The notes under the pieces were generated by a model. The model saw nothing but the letters and a program-made list of their open reading frames with translations. It ran no database searches and had not been told where the DNA came from. Positions 8,324 through 16,249 of a stretch of 64,000 nt of DNA are shown here, piece by piece. The translations under genes and the position numbers were made by a program. The DNA is from Loktanella sp. IMCC34160 (GTDB lineage: Bacteria > Pseudomonadota > Alphaproteobacteria > Rhodobacterales > Rhodobacteraceae): positions 310,001-374,000 of the forward strand of contig NZ_SELP01000001.1 of assembly GCF_004145845.1 (NCBI RefSeq), in the 5' to 3' direction. Within the stretch, counting starts at the first letter, position 1. Each line of letters opens with the position of its first letter.

Positions 8324-9220
8324 ATGCCGCTGCGATATTGGCTGATCATTCTGGCGTTGGCCTTTGCGTGGGGATCAACGTTCTTTTTCAACGAGATTCT
8401 TCTGCGGGAACTCGGTCCGGTCTGGGTCGCGGCCGGTCGGGTGTCACTGGGTGCGCTCGGGTGTTGGGTCTGGTTGGCTTTGCGAGGGCAAATCGGTTGG
8501 GTCGGCTGGCCGATGGTCGGGCACCTGTTCGTCTTCGGATTGCTGCAATACGCGGTGCCTTTGGCCGTTTATCCGATCGGGCAGCAATACATCACCTCGT
8601 CCGCCGCCGGGATCATCAATGCGATGACCCCGATCATGGTCGTCACCGTCAGTCATTTCTGGCCGGGCGGAGAGCGGGCGACGGTTTTGAAATCCATCGG
8701 CGTCGGGCTTGGGTTTGCCGGGATCGTGCTTTTGACGCTGCCGTCGCTTCACGGCGCGGCGGCCTCTTCCCCCGGAGGACTTCTGTTCACGATCCTTGCC
8801 CCATTTTGCTATGGGCTGGCCATGAGTTACCTGCGGAACCTAGACAGCTTGGACCGCGTCGCATTGACGGCATGGTCCTTGGCACTCGGTGCATTGGTTC
8901 TGCTCCCGCTCGCCCTAATGGCCGAAGGCGTTCCACATATTCAAAGGGCGCAGACTTGGGCGGCGCTCTTGTTCGTCGGGTTCATTCTGACAGCCGGAGC
9001 TTTCCTTCTGCTATTCTGGCTTGTTCCGCGGGTCGGGGGGACCTCAGCGTCGTCGATACCTTTGATAGCCCCGGTGTCGGCCCTGCTACTCGGCGTCCTT
9101 GTCCTCAAGGAAACCGTGCTGCCGATCCAGTATCTGGGCTTTGCGGTGATCTTTTGCGGTCTCCTGTTCATTGACGGGCGGTTGGTCAGGGGGCTGCGGA
9201 AAGATCAACCAAGCGGTTGA
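8324..9220 (+). CDS. DMT-family (EamA) transporter
   Basis: 298 residues, ten predicted hydrophobic helices in two EamA repeats (YWLIILALAFAWGSTFFF opens the first; ASSIPLIAPVSALLLGVLVL lies near the end of the second, as in RhtA/YdcZ-like exporters). Inner-membrane exporter with unknown substrate. In-frame starts exist at 8270, 8294 and 8324; the last gives the usual start just before helix 1 and has a G-rich stretch 6-10 bases upstream. It is divergent from the ArsR gene with about 100 bases between, which is where their promoters must lie. Confidence 0.82.
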   Translation: MPLRYWLIILALAFAWGSTFFFNEILLRELGPVWVAAGRVSLGALGCWVWLALRGQIGWVGWPMVGHLFVFGLLQYAVPLAVYPIGQQYITSSAAGIINAMTPIMVVTVSHFWPGGERATVLKSIGVGLGFAGIVLLTLPSLHGAAASSPGGLLFTILAPFCYGLAMSYLRNLDSLDRVALTAWSLALGALVLLPLALMAEGVPHIQRAQTWAALLFVGFILTAGAFLLLFWLVPRVGGTSASSIPLIAPVSALLLGVLVLKETVLPIQYLGFAVIFCGLLFIDGRLVRGLRKDQPSG

Positions 9221-9388
9221 ATATGCGAATTCGGCCGTGATGGGGCCAAGGACGGGGTGCGGCGTGCTGTCCCGCCCGGCGTCGCGACTTACTAGGTGTC
9301 GTGATATCAATAGGTTAGATGGTGTTGACGCCCCCTGACCCCGCGCTTGACTCATTCCCCTGTGGCCACTAGCAAGGCCACAACTTTC
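9221..9388. other. Intergenic region upstream of the F0 ATP synthase operon
   Basis: 168 bases without a gene. It ends in TTGACT (9347-9352), a 17-base gap and TAGCAA (9370-9375), a plausible but weak sigma-70 pair; if used it would give a very short leader before the atpI ATG at 9389. TTGACG at 9325-9330 is another -35 candidate. No hairpin with a T run follows the upstream transporter gene. Confidence 0.3.
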
Positions 9389-9760
9389 ATGAGGGGCAAA
9401 AGCGCCTTGTCCGACCGCCGCGACCTATCCGAAGCCGACCGTCTGAAGGCACTGGAAAACCGGATCGCGCAGATGAAGGGCGGGGCCGCGGAAGAGCACC
9501 ACATGAAGAAAGACTATTCGCAGGCAAACCTTGCATGGCGGATGGTGGTAGAGCTTGTAGCCGGTCTTGGGATCGGCTTTGGCATCGGATACGGGCTGGA
9601 TGCGCTGTTTGGCACAACCCCCTTCTTGATGGTGCTGTTCATACTTCTGGGCCTTGCGGCGGGTATTCAGACCATGCTGCGAACCGCCAAGGAGATCGAG
9701 GGTTTAAAGCTGGCCGAAACGGCCGGGGATGACAGGAAAGACGAACGCAATGGCGACTGA
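9389..9760 (+). CDS. atpI: ATP synthase assembly protein AtpI (AtpZ/AtpI family)
   Basis: 123 residues. A charged N-terminal half with a helix ([12 protein letters not shown]) is followed by two transmembrane helices (about 62-80 and 86-104) rich in Gly ([17 protein letters not shown]), the AtpI pattern. Family members help assemble the c-ring or carry Mg2+; the role here follows from being first in the F0 operon. Start at ATG 9389 rather than the upstream TTG at 9347. Its end overlaps atpB by 11 bases, so translation is coupled. Confidence 0.85.
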   Translation: MRGKSALSDRRDLSEADRLKALENRIAQMKGGAAEEHHMKKDYSQANLAWRMVVELVAGLGIGFGIGYGLDALFGTTPFLMVLFILLGLAAGIQTMLRTAKEIEGLKLAETAGDDRKDERNGD

Positions 9761-10511
9761 GACGCACGGCGCAGAAGAAAGCAGCAGCCTGGTTTTCCAC
9801 CCGATGGACCAGTTCATCGTGAAGCCGCTGTTCGGTGAAGGGCCGATCCACTGGTACACGATCACCAACGTGACCCTTTGGCTGGCGCTGGCCGTTGTCT
9901 GTGTGATCCTTCTGATGGTTGTCGGCACCCGCGGCCGGGCAATCGTCCCCAGCCGGACCCAGTCGATCGGCGAAATGGCCTATGGTTTCGTCTACAAGAT
10001 GGTTGAAGACGTGGCCGGCAAGGACGCCGTGGGCTTCTTCCCCTACGTGATGACCCTGTTCATGTTCATCGTCATGGCCAACTTCCTTGGCCTTCTGCCG
10101 ATGTCCTTCACCACGACCTCGCATTTCGCCGTGACCGTCATTCTGGCGATGCTGGTCTTCCTGACCGTGACCATCGTCGGTTTCGTCAAGAACGGCACCA
10201 AATTCCTCGGCCTCTTCTGGGTGTCCAGCGCGCCGCTCGCGCTGCGTCCGATCCTGGCCGTGATCGAGCTGATCTCGTACTTCGTGCGCCCGGTCAGCCA
10301 TTCCATCCGTCTTGCCGGTAACGTCATGGCCGGTCACGCGGTGATCAAGGTGTTCGCGGGCTTCGCCGCGATTGCCGCGATCAGCCCCGTGTCCGTGCTG
10401 GCGATCACCGCGATGTACGGTCTCGAAATCCTCGTGGCCTTCATTCAGGCCTACGTGTTCACCATTCTGACCTGCGTGTATCTCAAGGACGCTCTGCATC
10501 CGTCGCACTAA
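9750..10511 (+). CDS. atpB: F0F1 ATP synthase subunit a
   Basis: 253 residues, inner membrane, forms the proton half-channels against the c-ring. The signature helix is clear: [23 protein letters not shown] contains the essential Arg that faces the c-ring carboxylate, and the last helices end in [12 protein letters not shown]-terminal [13 protein letters not shown] is typical of alphaproteobacterial subunit a. ATG at 9750 has AGGAAAG 9 bases upstream; a start at 9729 would add seven residues. The first nine residues, MATETHGAE, are identical to those of subunit b' three genes later. Confidence 0.97.
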   Translation: MATETHGAEESSSLVFHPMDQFIVKPLFGEGPIHWYTITNVTLWLALAVVCVILLMVVGTRGRAIVPSRTQSIGEMAYGFVYKMVEDVAGKDAVGFFPYVMTLFMFIVMANFLGLLPMSFTTTSHFAVTVILAMLVFLTVTIVGFVKNGTKFLGLFWVSSAPLALRPILAVIELISYFVRPVSHSIRLAGNVMAGHAVIKVFAGFAAIAAISPVSVLAITAMYGLEILVAFIQAYVFTILTCVYLKDALHPSH

Positions 10512-10563
10512 GGTCTGAACCACTTCTCGAAACTTCCAAAATCAAATCGTAAGGAGATATCCA

Positions 10564-10788
10564 ATGGAAGGCGAACTCGCACACATCGGCGCTGGTCTGG
10601 CTGCAATCGGTTCCGGCGCTGCCGCAATCGGGGTTGGCAACGTTGCTGGCAACTTCCTCGCTGGCGCTCTGCGCAACCCGTCGGCTGCTGCGTCGCAGAC
10701 CGCCACCCTCTTCATCGGTATCGCATTCGCCGAAGCTCTGGGGATCTTCTCGTTCCTCGTCGCGCTTCTGCTGATGTTCGCCGTCTAA
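10564..10788 (+). CDS. atpE: F0F1 ATP synthase subunit c
   Basis: 74 residues, two transmembrane helices joined by a polar loop (RNPSA), forming the rotating c-ring. Glu57 in helix 2 ([10 protein letters not shown]) is the proton-binding carboxylate. No extra Na+-binding signature accompanies it, so a proton enzyme is expected. AAGGAGATAT gives a strong ribosome binding site 5 bases from the ATG. A hairpin follows the stop (10812-10841). Confidence 0.97.
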   Translation: MEGELAHIGAGLAAIGSGAAAIGVGNVAGNFLAGALRNPSAAASQTATLFIGIAFAEALGIFSFLVALLLMFAV

Positions 10789-10811
10789 GCGATCCGCTGA
10801 TCCTTACGCGC

Positions 10812-10841
10812 GGGGCGGGCGGCCAATCTGGTCGCCGCCCC
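10812..10841 (+). promoter_or_regulatory. Intercistronic hairpin between atpE and atpF'
   Basis: GGGGCGGGCGGCC (10812-10824) can pair with GGTCGCCGCCCC (10830-10841) with one bulged G and one G-T pair, leaving a five-base loop (AATCT). No T run follows, so it is more likely an mRNA-stabilising or partial-termination element than a full terminator. The position directly after the c-subunit gene fits the need for many c subunits per complex. Confidence 0.55.
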
Positions 10842-10872
10842 GTTGACTGAACAGGGTTCGACGGAGGCCACG

Positions 10873-11424
10873 ATGGCAACTGAAACTCACGGAGCCGAAA
10901 CGCTCAGCACCTGCGTGGATTCCCATGGTTCTGCCATTGGTATGCCGCAGCTGTGCTTCGACTGGTTCCCCAACCAGATTTTCTGGCTCGCGATCACGCT
11001 GATCGTGATCTTCTTCGTGCTGTCCCGCATCGCCCTGCCGCGCATTGGCGCGGTTCTGGCCGAGCGTGCAGGCACGATCACAAATGATATCGCCGCCGCG
11101 GAAGAGCTGAAGCAGAAGGCCGAGGAGGCGGAAGCCGCCTATCACAAGGCCCTTGCCGACGCCCGTGCCGAGGCAAATGCCATCGTCGCCGAAGCCCGTG
11201 CCGATATTCAGGCCGAGCTTGACGCCGAACTGGCCAGGGCCGATGCCCAGATTGCCGCCAAGGCGGCCGAGGGCGAGAAAGCCATCGCTGAAATCCGCAA
11301 GGATGCCACCAAGAGCGTGACCCAGGTTGCCCGTGCGGCCGCTGCGGAAATCGTGAACGCGCTGGGTGAGAAGGCCGACACCAAGGCAATCTCTGCCGCG
11401 GTCACCGACCGGTTGAAGGGGTGA
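10873..11424 (+). CDS. F0F1 ATP synthase subunit b'
   Basis: 183 residues. One transmembrane helix ([21 protein letters not shown], residues ~39-59) followed by a long Ala/Glu-rich coiled coil that forms half of the peripheral stalk with subunit b. The extended N-terminus (about 35 residues with two Cys and [10 protein letters not shown]) is the b' pattern seen in photosynthetic and alphaproteobacterial enzymes. ATG at 10873 follows ACGGAGG at 5 bases. Its stop is 4 bases from atpF. Confidence 0.93.
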   Translation: MATETHGAETLSTCVDSHGSAIGMPQLCFDWFPNQIFWLAITLIVIFFVLSRIALPRIGAVLAERAGTITNDIAAAEELKQKAEEAEAAYHKALADARAEANAIVAEARADIQAELDAELARADAQIAAKAAEGEKAIAEIRKDATKSVTQVARAAAAEIVNALGEKADTKAISAAVTDRLKG

Positions 11425-11428
11425 GACC

Positions 11429-11989
11429 ATGAAGAAACTCATGACAACTGCCCTTCTGTCGCTGGCTGCGTCGCCGGCCTTCGCCGCCTCGGGCCCGTTC
11501 TTCTCGCTTGGCAACACGAACTTCATCGTGACGCTCGGCTTCCTCGTCTTCATCGGGGTTCTGTTCTACTTCAAGGTTCCGGGCATGATCGGGGGTCTTC
11601 TTGACCGCCGCGCCGAGACCATCAAGTCAGAGCTGGACGAAGCCAAGGCGCTGCGGGAAGAAGCCCAAAGCCTGCTGGCCTCTTACGAGCGCAAGCAGAA
11701 AGAGGTTCAGGAACAGGCCGACCGCATCGTTGCGACCGCCAAGGACGAAGCCGCCGCAGCCGCCGAGGCCGCCAAGGCCGAGATCAAGGCATCGGTTGCC
11801 CGCCGTCTGGCAGCCGCCGAGGACCAGATTGCCAGCGCCGAAACCGCCGCTGTCCGCGAAATCCGCGACCGCGCTGTTTCCGTGGCCATCGAAGTCGCCC
11901 GCGATGTGCTGGCTGGCCAGATGACCGCGACGCAGGGCAACAAGCTGATTGACGAGGCAATTGCCACGGTCGAAACCAAGCTGCACTGA
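11429..11989 (+). CDS. atpF: F0F1 ATP synthase subunit b
   Basis: 186 residues. The N-terminus ([20 protein letters not shown]) looks like a cleavable signal peptide, followed by a membrane helix ([17 protein letters not shown]) and the long coiled coil of the stator ([25 protein letters not shown]). A signal-like leader on subunit b is common in Rhodobacterales. Last gene of the operon; a good terminator lies at 12018-12050. The F1 genes (atpHAGDC) are not in this window, as usual for the group. Confidence 0.95.
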   Translation: MKKLMTTALLSLAASPAFAASGPFFSLGNTNFIVTLGFLVFIGVLFYFKVPGMIGGLLDRRAETIKSELDEAKALREEAQSLLASYERKQKEVQEQADRIVATAKDEAAAAAEAAKAEIKASVARRLAAAEDQIASAETAAVREIRDRAVSVAIEVARDVLAGQMTATQGNKLIDEAIATVETKLH

Positions 11990-12012
11990 TCACGACGCGC
12001 AGGCGTATGAAA

Positions 12013-12957
12013 TCAGGGGCCCGGTGCGGAAACGCGCCGGGCCTTTTCCTTTGCCACCTGCTTTGCCAGATACATGTCCCGGTCGGCCCGGTCGATGGCG
12101 GCTTCGGCGCTGTCCCCATCGCCCAGCCATACCGTGAAACCAACCGACGCGGAGAGCGGACTTCGGGCATCCTGCCCCGCCAGAACAGAGTTCAGCTCGG
12201 TGCGGAACCTCTGTGTCGCGTCAGGAGGTAGCGCGGCTGACATTCGGACCGCGAATTCGTCGCCGCCGAACCGGCCCACTCTGTCCTGCGGTCGCGCAAG
12301 GCCAAGAAGTGCAGTGGCGAGCCGCCGGATCGCCGCGTCACCGACCAGATGTCCGTCACGGTCGTTGATGCGCTTGAGGCCATCCATGTCGACCATGGCC
12401 AGGCTGAAGCCGCGGCCATTGGCGATGTCACGCTCCAGGCTTTGAACGAAGGCCTCGCGCGTGAGGACGCCGGTCATCGGGTCATGCCGAATGCGGGTCG
12501 CAAGCGTCGAATACTCTTCGGTCAGGGTCGACAGATTGCGACGCAGCTGAATGTTCTTCTGTCGGGCCTTTTCGATCCGGCTGTGGATCAGGCCGCGCAG
12601 CCGCGCTTCACCTGACAGGCGCAGTCCGATCAGCCGTTGACTGGCAAAGGCGCCCCCGATCCGCCAGCCCGTGGCCTCGACGGTCGGGCCCGGATGAAGC
12701 GCGAGGGCCAGCGCATGCGGCGCGGTGCTGGCGAAGCAGGGGGCGATCAATTGGGCGATGACGTCGGGCGCGTCGGTGAGGTCGGCCAGATTAATCCCGA
12801 CGCACAGCCCGAACTCTCGGCGCGCCGCGCTGTTGGCCGCCCGCACGACAAGATCGCCGTCCAGAATGGCGCAGGCCTCTGCGCTGAAGCGGACCATCTG
12901 ATCGAGCGCGCAAAGGTCCGAACCGTGCCTAGTCCGAGTAATAAGTTTGACCACCAT
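12013..12957 (-). CDS. GGDEF-domain diguanylate cyclase
   Basis: 314 residues. The N-terminal ~130 residues look like a small PAS-type sensor (CAILDGDLVVRAANSAARREFG). A short helix leads to a GGDEF domain: DPMTGVLTREAF opens it, VDMDGLKRINDRDGHLVGD carries the substrate-binding Asn/Asp, and GRFGGDEFAV is an intact active site. It should make cyclic di-GMP. I see no RxxD inhibitory site five residues before GGDEF. No membrane helix is evident, so it is cytoplasmic. The ATG at 12957 overlaps the upstream gene by 29 bases, so the two proteins are co-translated and probably act together. Confidence 0.85.
   Translation of the reverse strand: MVVKLITRTRHGSDLCALDQMVRFSAEACAILDGDLVVRAANSAARREFGLCVGINLADLTDAPDVIAQLIAPCFASTAPHALALALHPGPTVEATGWRIGGAFASQRLIGLRLSGEARLRGLIHSRIEKARQKNIQLRRNLSTLTEEYSTLATRIRHDPMTGVLTREAFVQSLERDIANGRGFSLAMVDMDGLKRINDRDGHLVGDAAIRRLATALLGLARPQDRVGRFGGDEFAVRMSAALPPDATQRFRTELNSVLAGQDARSPLSASVGFTVWLGDGDSAEAAIDRADRDMYLAKQVAKEKARRVSAPGP
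12018..12050 (+). terminator. Rho-independent terminator of the F0 operon
   Basis: GGCCCGGTGCG (12018-12028) pairs with CGCGCCGGGCC (12033-12043) with one G-T pair and a four-base loop, followed by TTTTCCTTT. It lies 28 bases after the atpF stop and inside the last codons of the convergent diguanylate cyclase gene. Confidence 0.85.
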
Positions 12958-13489
12958 CCTCGATTGCCTCTGCTTCAGATCCAATGTCGATGATCACTCG
13001 GCATCCGCCATGCCCCCGCGCGATTGTTTTTGCCGCCGTTACATGTGCGGACCCCATGCGGTTGGCGGCGAGATGCCCGAAGACATTCAATGTCATCATG
13101 CAAAGCGGGGTCTTTCCAACGACCATGCGGCCGAAGGGGCAGCGGTCATTGACGAGGACGATACGGGTGTCGGTGATGCTTTCGACGCTGAAATTGCCGC
13201 CAATGCGCCGTTTGAAATCGACAAGCTCTTCGGCCAATCGATGAAGATCCTGACAATTCTGCCCCGGCCCAAGGGCCGCGTCGTAGGACTGCCCCACCTT
13301 CCGCGCGATTTGGGTGCCAATGGTCCCGACAAAGCCTTCGGACAAGTCGGTTCCAATCACGTCCTGCAGGAGGTCCGTTAAATGGGCGAGAATATCACGA
13401 AAGAACCCTTCGGGATTGACCTGTAGAAAACGCTCCTCTTCCTCGGTCAGCCCCGAAAGCGGAGAAATACTATGAACAGGTTCCACCAT
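12929..13489 (-). CDS. Methanogen-output-domain-1-like sensor/regulator protein
   Basis: 186 residues, no membrane helix. The C-terminal half has a cysteine-bearing core (NDRCPFGRMV, TPLCMMTLNVFGHLAANRMG, GHGGCRVIIDI) that resembles the methanogen output domain 1 proteins annotated beside GGDEF genes in Rhodobacterales; I am recalling this from the pattern, not from a search. The N-terminal half is helical (FFRDILAHLTDLLQDVIG). GGGAG sits 7 bases before the ATG at 13489. The 29-base overlap with the diguanylate cyclase implies a two-gene signalling module. Cys residues may bind a metal or cofactor; this is inference. Confidence 0.55.
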   Translation of the reverse strand: MVEPVHSISPLSGLTEEEERFLQVNPEGFFRDILAHLTDLLQDVIGTDLSEGFVGTIGTQIARKVGQSYDAALGPGQNCQDLHRLAEELVDFKRRIGGNFSVESITDTRIVLVNDRCPFGRMVVGKTPLCMMTLNVFGHLAANRMGSAHVTAAKTIARGHGGCRVIIDIGSEAEAIEDGGQTYYSD

Positions 13490-13554
13490 AAGAGACTCCC
13501 TGCGCTCAGGGTGCCGGGAAAAGGTTAACAATACCTTTTCACTGCGGGTGGATG

Positions 13555-14325
13555 TCAGGGCCGGTCAAGCTCGTGCTGATACCGTTTCTGGGCCAGAGCC
13601 TCGTTCCGGTCGGCAGTTTTCTGGTCTGACAGGGCCTGTTCGACGAAATTCATATGCGCCTCTGCGGCGGCCCGCGCGGCCTCGGGGTCGCGCGCCTGAA
13701 TGGCGATATTGATTGCCCGGTGTTGGTCCAGAAGGCTGTCGCGGGTCATCCGCTGCTTGAACATGACCTGACGGTTATAGAAGACACCTTCCCGCAACAG
13801 CTGGAACATGGACCGCATCATGTGCAGCATGATGACGTTGTGGCTGGCCTCGATGATCGCAAGGTGGAAATCTGCGTCCAGCGCGGCCTCTTCCGACGGG
13901 TTCCGTTTCTTATGGGCGGCTTCCATTTTTTGAAAGATGGTGTCGATCACCTTCAGATCGGTGTCGGACCCAAGCCGCGCGGCCCGGGCGGCGGCCATGC
14001 CCTCCAGATCGCGGCGGAACGAGATGTAATCGAACACTGCCTCGTCGTGGCTGGAGAAGAGCTTGACCAGCGCGTCCGAAAAGGCAGAGCCCAGCACATC
14101 GGCCACGAAGACCCCCGCACTGGCGCGGCTGACAAGAAGGCCGCGATCCTGGAGATCGGACAGGGCCTCGCGCAGGGAAGGGCGCGAGACGCCCATCTTG
14201 TCGGCAAGATCCCGTTCCGAGGGCAGCCGCTCGCCGGGCCGCAGGATGCCGCGAAGGATCAGCGCCTCGATCTGGCGCACCACACCTTGGGACAATTTCT
14301 CCTGTCGGATCTTTTCGAATGGCAT
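13555..14325 (-). CDS. GntR-family regulator, FadR/FCD subfamily
   Basis: 256 residues. Residues ~10-75 are the GntR winged helix (RLPSERDLADKMGVSRPSLREALSDLQDRGLL) and ~90-240 the all-helical FCD domain with its metal-binding residues (D in LDADFHLAI, then H in FHLAIIEASHN and later QHRAI and EAHMNF). FCD regulators respond to organic acids such as pyruvate, lactate or gluconate. A 7-bp inverted repeat 15 bases before the start (14340-14360) looks like an autoregulatory operator. A pyruvate/acetoin-dehydrogenase-type operon lies 2 kb away, which makes a PdhR-like role possible but unproven. Confidence 0.88.
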   Translation of the reverse strand: MPFEKIRQEKLSQGVVRQIEALILRGILRPGERLPSERDLADKMGVSRPSLREALSDLQDRGLLVSRASAGVFVADVLGSAFSDALVKLFSSHDEAVFDYISFRRDLEGMAAARAARLGSDTDLKVIDTIFQKMEAAHKKRNPSEEAALDADFHLAIIEASHNVIMLHMMRSMFQLLREGVFYNRQVMFKQRMTRDSLLDQHRAINIAIQARDPEAARAAAEAHMNFVEQALSDQKTADRNEALAQKRYQHELDRP

Positions 14326-14339
14326 ACGGCACCTCTCTA

Positions 14340-14360
14340 TTGGTCAAAATATATGACCAA
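14340..14360. promoter_or_regulatory. Palindromic operator upstream of the FadR-type regulator
   Basis: TTGGTCA (14340-14346) and TGACCAA (14354-14360) are a perfect inverted repeat with a seven-base AT-only spacer. TGGT...ACCA half-sites are the usual target of FadR-subfamily GntR proteins. It ends 15 bases upstream of the regulator's ATG, so autoregulation is the simple reading. Confidence 0.7.
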
Positions 14361-14385
14361 AACGGAGTGCACTCAAGCCAAAGCA

Positions 14386-14413
14386 AAACCCCGGCCCAAT
14401 GGGACCGGGGTTT
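14386..14413 (-). terminator. Terminator of the OmpA-family lipoprotein gene
   Basis: AAACCCCGG (14386-14394) and CCGGGGTTT (14405-14413) are perfectly complementary, with further CCC/GGG pairing inside the loop. Read on the minus strand, after the OmpA stop at 14432, the hairpin is followed by TGCTTTGG and preceded by the A-rich arm, so the T tract is the 3' arm itself (TTTTGCTTT). Confidence 0.75.
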
Positions 14414-14431
14414 CAGGCAAATGCAGTGGGA

Positions 14432-15091
14432 TCAGCCGTTCGGCGTGATCACGATTTCGACCCGCCGGTTCTGCTGGCGGCCTTCCGGGGTCAGGTTGGT
14501 GGCAATCGGCTGGTCCTCGCCCCGCCCGATCGACCGGATCCGCGAGGGCGCGACGCCCGCGTTGATCAGGACCGACGACACCGCCTGCGCCCGGCGCTGG
14601 CTGAGGTTCAGGTTGTAAGAGGCATCGCCCACGTTGTCGGTGTGCCCGATCACGTTGACCGTGGTGTTCGGGTAAGAGTTGAGGCTTTGCGCCACGGTAT
14701 ACAGATCGTTCTGCAGGGCGCCGGTCAGGGCGGCGCTGTCGGTTGCGAACAGAATGTCCTGCGGCAGCGTCACGATAAGCTGGTCACCGGTGTTCACGAT
14801 CCGGGCGTTGCCGCCCATCTGGGCGCGCAGCTCGGCCTCTTGCCGGTCCAGCTGGGCCCCGCCGACCGCACCAAGGCCGCCGCCGATGATGGCGCCCACT
14901 ACCGCGCCGCGCCGACGCTCTTCTGTGTTGTCGCCCGCGGCGGCCCCGATCAGTGCGCCGATGGCGGCCCCAGCTGCCGCGCCCTGTTGGGTGTTGCGGT
15001 TGGGATTGTTCGGGTCGGTCATTTCCGTGCAGGCGGTCGCGGTCAGAAGTGCGGCACCGGCCAGGCCGAGGGAAAGCTTGGAAATCGTCAT
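14432..15091 (-). CDS. OmpA-family lipoprotein
   Basis: 219 residues. A signal peptide ends at Cys21 (LLTATAC), so it is probably a lipoprotein, although the lipobox is not ideal. Residues ~35-85 hold a glycine-zipper segment (GAAAGAAIGALIGAAAGD, then GAVVGAIIGGGLGAVGG), and ~105-219 an OmpA C-terminal domain with GHTDNVGDASYNLNLSQRRA and the RxxNRRVEI ending that binds peptidoglycan diaminopimelate. It should tie the outer membrane to the cell wall, like YiaD/Pal-type proteins. A start at 15124 would add eleven residues. Confidence 0.87.
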   Translation of the reverse strand: MTISKLSLGLAGAALLTATACTEMTDPNNPNRNTQQGAAAGAAIGALIGAAAGDNTEERRRGAVVGAIIGGGLGAVGGAQLDRQEAELRAQMGGNARIVNTGDQLIVTLPQDILFATDSAALTGALQNDLYTVAQSLNSYPNTTVNVIGHTDNVGDASYNLNLSQRRAQAVSSVLINAGVAPSRIRSIGRGEDQPIATNLTPEGRQQNRRVEIVITPNG

Positions 15092-15230
15092 TCTATCTAT
15101 CCAGTTCTGTTGTTGCCGGGACACGGGCAGGCGCGCCCCGAGCGATCAGGAACAGGATATGGCGGATCGTTTGCTGATATCCAATATCAGGCGGCGTCCT
15201 GCCCGAAATGCGCCGATTTCCGCCATTCGT

Positions 15231-16067
15231 TTAGGCCGCGCCGGTGCGGGCGCTTTCCCAGGCAAGGATGGCGCGCTTGACTGGCAGTCCCCAGTGATAG
15301 CCGCCCAAGGCTCCCGATTTCCGAAGGGCCCGGTGGCAGGGAATCAGGAAGCTGACCGGGTTGCGCCCCACCGCCGTGCCGACGGCCCGCACGGCCCGGG
15401 GGTTGCCGATGGCCCCCGCGATTTCGGAATAGGTGGTCACATGGCCGGTCGGCACCTGCAACAGCGCCTCCCAGACCTTCAGCTGGAACGGTGCACCAAT
15501 CATATGCAGATGCGCCTCTCCCTTCTGGGCAAAGGAGGCATCGACCCAGCCTTTGATCGGGGCCGGGTCGTGGACGAACGTCGCCTCGGGCCAGCGACTG
15601 CAAAGGTCTTCCATCCCGTCGTCCAGCGTGCATTCGGACAGGAATCCCAGCCCGCACAGCCCCTTGTCGGTGCCCATGGCAAGGGCCGGGCCAAAGGGCG
15701 TGTCAAAGACTCCGTGCCGGATGGTCAACCCGCCGCCCGCCTGCGCATAGGTGCCCGGCGTCATCGCTTCCCAACGGATGAACAGGTCGTGCAACCGGCC
15801 CGATCCGGACAGGCCCACCGCATCGGCCACGTCCAGCGTGGTGAACCTGTCGCGCAGCAGCGCCTTTGCCTGCCCCAGCGCGAGGTATTGCTGATACCGC
15901 TTCGGAGAGACTCCGGCCCATTGGGAAAACAACCGCTGAAAATGTGCGGGCGACATGTTCATCTCGGCCGCAAGATCGTCGAGAGAGAGCGGCACCCCGG
16001 CATTCGCGTCGATCAGGTCGATGGCGCGGCGCATGACGCCGTAGTGATATGATTGATCCGTGTCCAT
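15231..16067 (-). CDS. Ada-like protein: AraC helix-turn-helix plus O6-methylguanine-DNA methyltransferase
   Basis: 278 residues. Residues ~10-105 are an AraC-type double helix-turn-helix (LDDLAAEMNMSPAHFQRLFSQWAGVSPKRY), and ~115-275 the methyltransferase domain with the acceptor motif IPCHRALRKSG. It removes alkyl groups from O6-guanine by moving them to the active Cys and may regulate repair genes. The N-terminal zinc/phosphotriester domain of E. coli Ada is absent, so the usual activation switch (methyl-Cys38) is missing. Monocistronic; 39 bases of the region upstream of it hold no obvious operator. Confidence 0.9.
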   Translation of the reverse strand: MDTDQSYHYGVMRRAIDLIDANAGVPLSLDDLAAEMNMSPAHFQRLFSQWAGVSPKRYQQYLALGQAKALLRDRFTTLDVADAVGLSGSGRLHDLFIRWEAMTPGTYAQAGGGLTIRHGVFDTPFGPALAMGTDKGLCGLGFLSECTLDDGMEDLCSRWPEATFVHDPAPIKGWVDASFAQKGEAHLHMIGAPFQLKVWEALLQVPTGHVTTYSEIAGAIGNPRAVRAVGTAVGRNPVSFLIPCHRALRKSGALGGYHWGLPVKRAILAWESARTGAA

Positions 16068-16181
16068 GGGCGGATATTACGGTCGCAGCGCGAGCGGCGC
16101 GACCCGGATTTTGCGGTTTTGCGGGTCTATGACAGCAGGGTCAGCCGGTCGCATCCGGCCATGGCACCGACTGAAAATGAA

Positions 16182-16213
16182 CGCGCCGGCCTGATCTCAC
16201 TCAAGCCGGCGCG
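16182..16213 (-). terminator. Terminator of the 2-oxoacid dehydrogenase operon
   Basis: CGCGCCGGC (16182-16190) and GCCGGCGCG (16205-16213) form a perfect 9-bp stem with a 14-base loop. On the minus strand, after the E2 stop at 16250, the hairpin is followed by a T-rich stretch (TTCATTTTCAG). The remaining bases between 16068 and 16249 show no gene. Confidence 0.75.
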
Positions 16214-16249
16214 TCCGATGTTCTTCACGGTGTCCTGACCGGTTCGGTC

